A model generated the notes under the pieces. That model did no database searches. It had not been told where the DNA came from and was given only the letters and a program-made list of their open reading frames with translations. Positions 6,279 to 6,974 of a stretch of DNA of 6,974 bases are shown here, in pieces. Positions within the stretch are counted from its first letter, which is position 1. Every line of letters begins with the position of its first letter. Origin of the DNA: Desulfobulbaceae bacterium. Its GTDB lineage: Bacteria; Desulfobacterota; Desulfobulbia; Desulfobulbales; Desulfobulbaceae. Position numbers and translations under genes: made by a program. The stretch lies in NCBI GenBank assembly GCA_011322715.1, contig DRLX01000537.1, positions 1 through 6,974 of the forward strand. Direction: 5' to 3'.

Positions 6279-6974
6279 GCCTGATCAGGTCGACTGCTGC
6301 ATAGGCCAGCTCGGAAACCGTAGTCGTTGTCATGTCACCCTGTTCAAAAAAGGTCACTTCACTGTCATCCTGCTGTAAACCGATAATCTGCATCAATGCT
6401 TCATTTGCCCGTATTCTTCCCAGCAGCCTCACCATCAGACCACGCACCACCGGATTGTCATGACCCAGGAAGTGAAAGGTGGAATAAAACGGCGTGCTGC
6501 GAATCAGGTCCGGACGTCGGTCGGCGATCTCCCCCAATCCCCACAAAACCGCCTCCTGGGTCGAAGGATCGCCCATAAAATTAAGCAGGTGCCGGGTAAA
6601 TGCGCCATAAATATCGGGTCTGAGCGCTATAATTGCGCCGATAGCTTCCACCATCCCCCAGGGGGTGGCGGCGGAGTCACTGCAGGCTTCAAACAACCGG
6701 TGCAGAAGATCGGCAACCAGGCCGGGCTCGCGACTTGATACCTGCGCGCAGACCTGCCCTATGATCCAGGCGGTTTTATATCGCTGTCGGTGGTCGGCCT
6801 GATACAGTAAACGCTGCAAAAAACGCAGGGTTCGTCTGTCCTCAAAACAAAGCGCGGCCAGCTCATCCACCGCGTTTTTGTCAACCAGCGCCTTGACTTC
6901 CCGTTTACTGGTCCGTCGTTTCCGCCCTCCGCAATCCTTTACCGGCGCAGGGGAAGGGGTTCGTTTTTTTTCCG
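6271..6974 (-). CDS. HEAT-repeat-like protein of the DVU0298 type (N-terminus beyond window)
   Basis: The frame is open from the window edge to a TGA at 6271-6273, giving 233 visible residues with no start of its own. The visible N-terminus is basic with one Cys (KDCGGRKRRTSKRE). It is followed by helix pairs resembling HEAT/armadillo repeats, with cores such as FLQRLLYQADHRQRYKTAW, PWGMVEAIGAIIALRPDIYG, QEAVLWGLGEIADRRPDLI and NPVVRGLMVRLLGRI. From memory this pattern matches the DVU0298 family of Desulfovibrio and relatives, whose function is not established to my knowledge. No catalytic motif, signal peptide or membrane segment is seen. A GTG at 6870 is an in-frame start candidate, but it would cut into the first repeat and has no clear ribosome binding site, so the true start is probably outside the window. 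The last codons and the stop overlap the inverted repeat at 6148-6278. Confidence 0.8.
   Translation of the reverse strand, partial: EKKRTPSPAPVKDCGGRKRRTSKREVKALVDKNAVDELAALCFEDRRTLRFLQRLLYQADHRQRYKTAWIIGQVCAQVSSREPGLVADLLHRLFEACSDSAATPWGMVEAIGAIIALRPDIYGAFTRHLLNFMGDPSTQEAVLWGLGEIADRRPDLIRSTPFYSTFHFLGHDNPVVRGLMVRLLGRIRANEALMQIIGLQQDDSEVTFFEQGDMTTTTVSELAYAAVDLIRRK
6280..6289. repeat. 10-bp perfect palindrome next to the inverted repeat
   Basis: CCTGATCAGG reads the same on both strands and lies inside the last codons of the HEAT-like gene. Its TGATCAGG half is repeated, in the same orientation on the minus strand, in the adjacent repeat arm six bases away. It may be part of the element's end or of its insertion site. 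Confidence 0.5.

Noticed and set aside
6051..6290. FMN riboswitch before the rib operon
   Set aside because: An AGGGGCACCG string on the minus strand looked suggestive, but the other conserved RFN segments are missing and the pairing follows the inverted repeat instead.
6271..6870. GTG at 6870 as the real start of the HEAT-like gene
   Set aside because: The frame stays open upstream to the window edge with helix-like, in-character sequence, and no ribosome binding site precedes this GTG.

Overview
The window reads as a piece of a bacterial chromosome from the Desulfobacterota, probably close to Desulfobulbales. This is an inference from three things: the gene order riboflavin synthase - RibBA - lumazine synthase - NusB, the protein sequences themselves, and a HEAT-like protein resembling the Desulfovibrio DVU0298 family. 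All seven genes I can support lie on the minus strand, so transcription runs from high to low coordinates. The plus-strand open frames look like shadows.

Layout in transcription order. (1) 6974-6271: a HEAT-like protein of the DVU0298 type, its start cut off by the window edge. (2) 6278-6148: a long, branched inverted repeat whose right arm contains that gene's stop codon. (3) 6050-5439: a TPR protein of unknown role. (4) 5435-4779: riboflavin synthase alpha chain, whose ribosome binding site lies inside the end of the TPR gene. (5) 4743-3499: bifunctional RibBA. (6) 3444-2977: lumazine synthase RibH. (7) 2955-2530: the antitermination factor NusB. (8) 2529-2095: a 435-base gap with no convincing gene but with a perfect 13-bp inverted repeat, small hairpins and an imperfect direct repeat. 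(9) 2094-1: the DNA translocase FtsK, complete except for its last residues.

The block 6050-2530 looks like one operon, with gaps of 3, 35, 54 and 21 bases and a good Shine-Dalgarno sequence before each gene. RibBA starts both branches of riboflavin synthesis: its RibA part opens GTP and its RibB part makes dihydroxybutanone phosphate. RibH joins the two branches to make lumazine, and riboflavin synthase turns two lumazines into riboflavin. The deaminase/reductase RibD is not in this window and must be encoded elsewhere. I see no FMN riboswitch before the operon and no clear intrinsic terminator after nusB.

The genes are mostly conserved housekeeping functions. The least explained parts are the two palindromic intergenic elements, which look like miniature repeats or structured RNAs, and the TPR gene tied to the rib operon. 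I found no clear evidence of a new multi-gene system.
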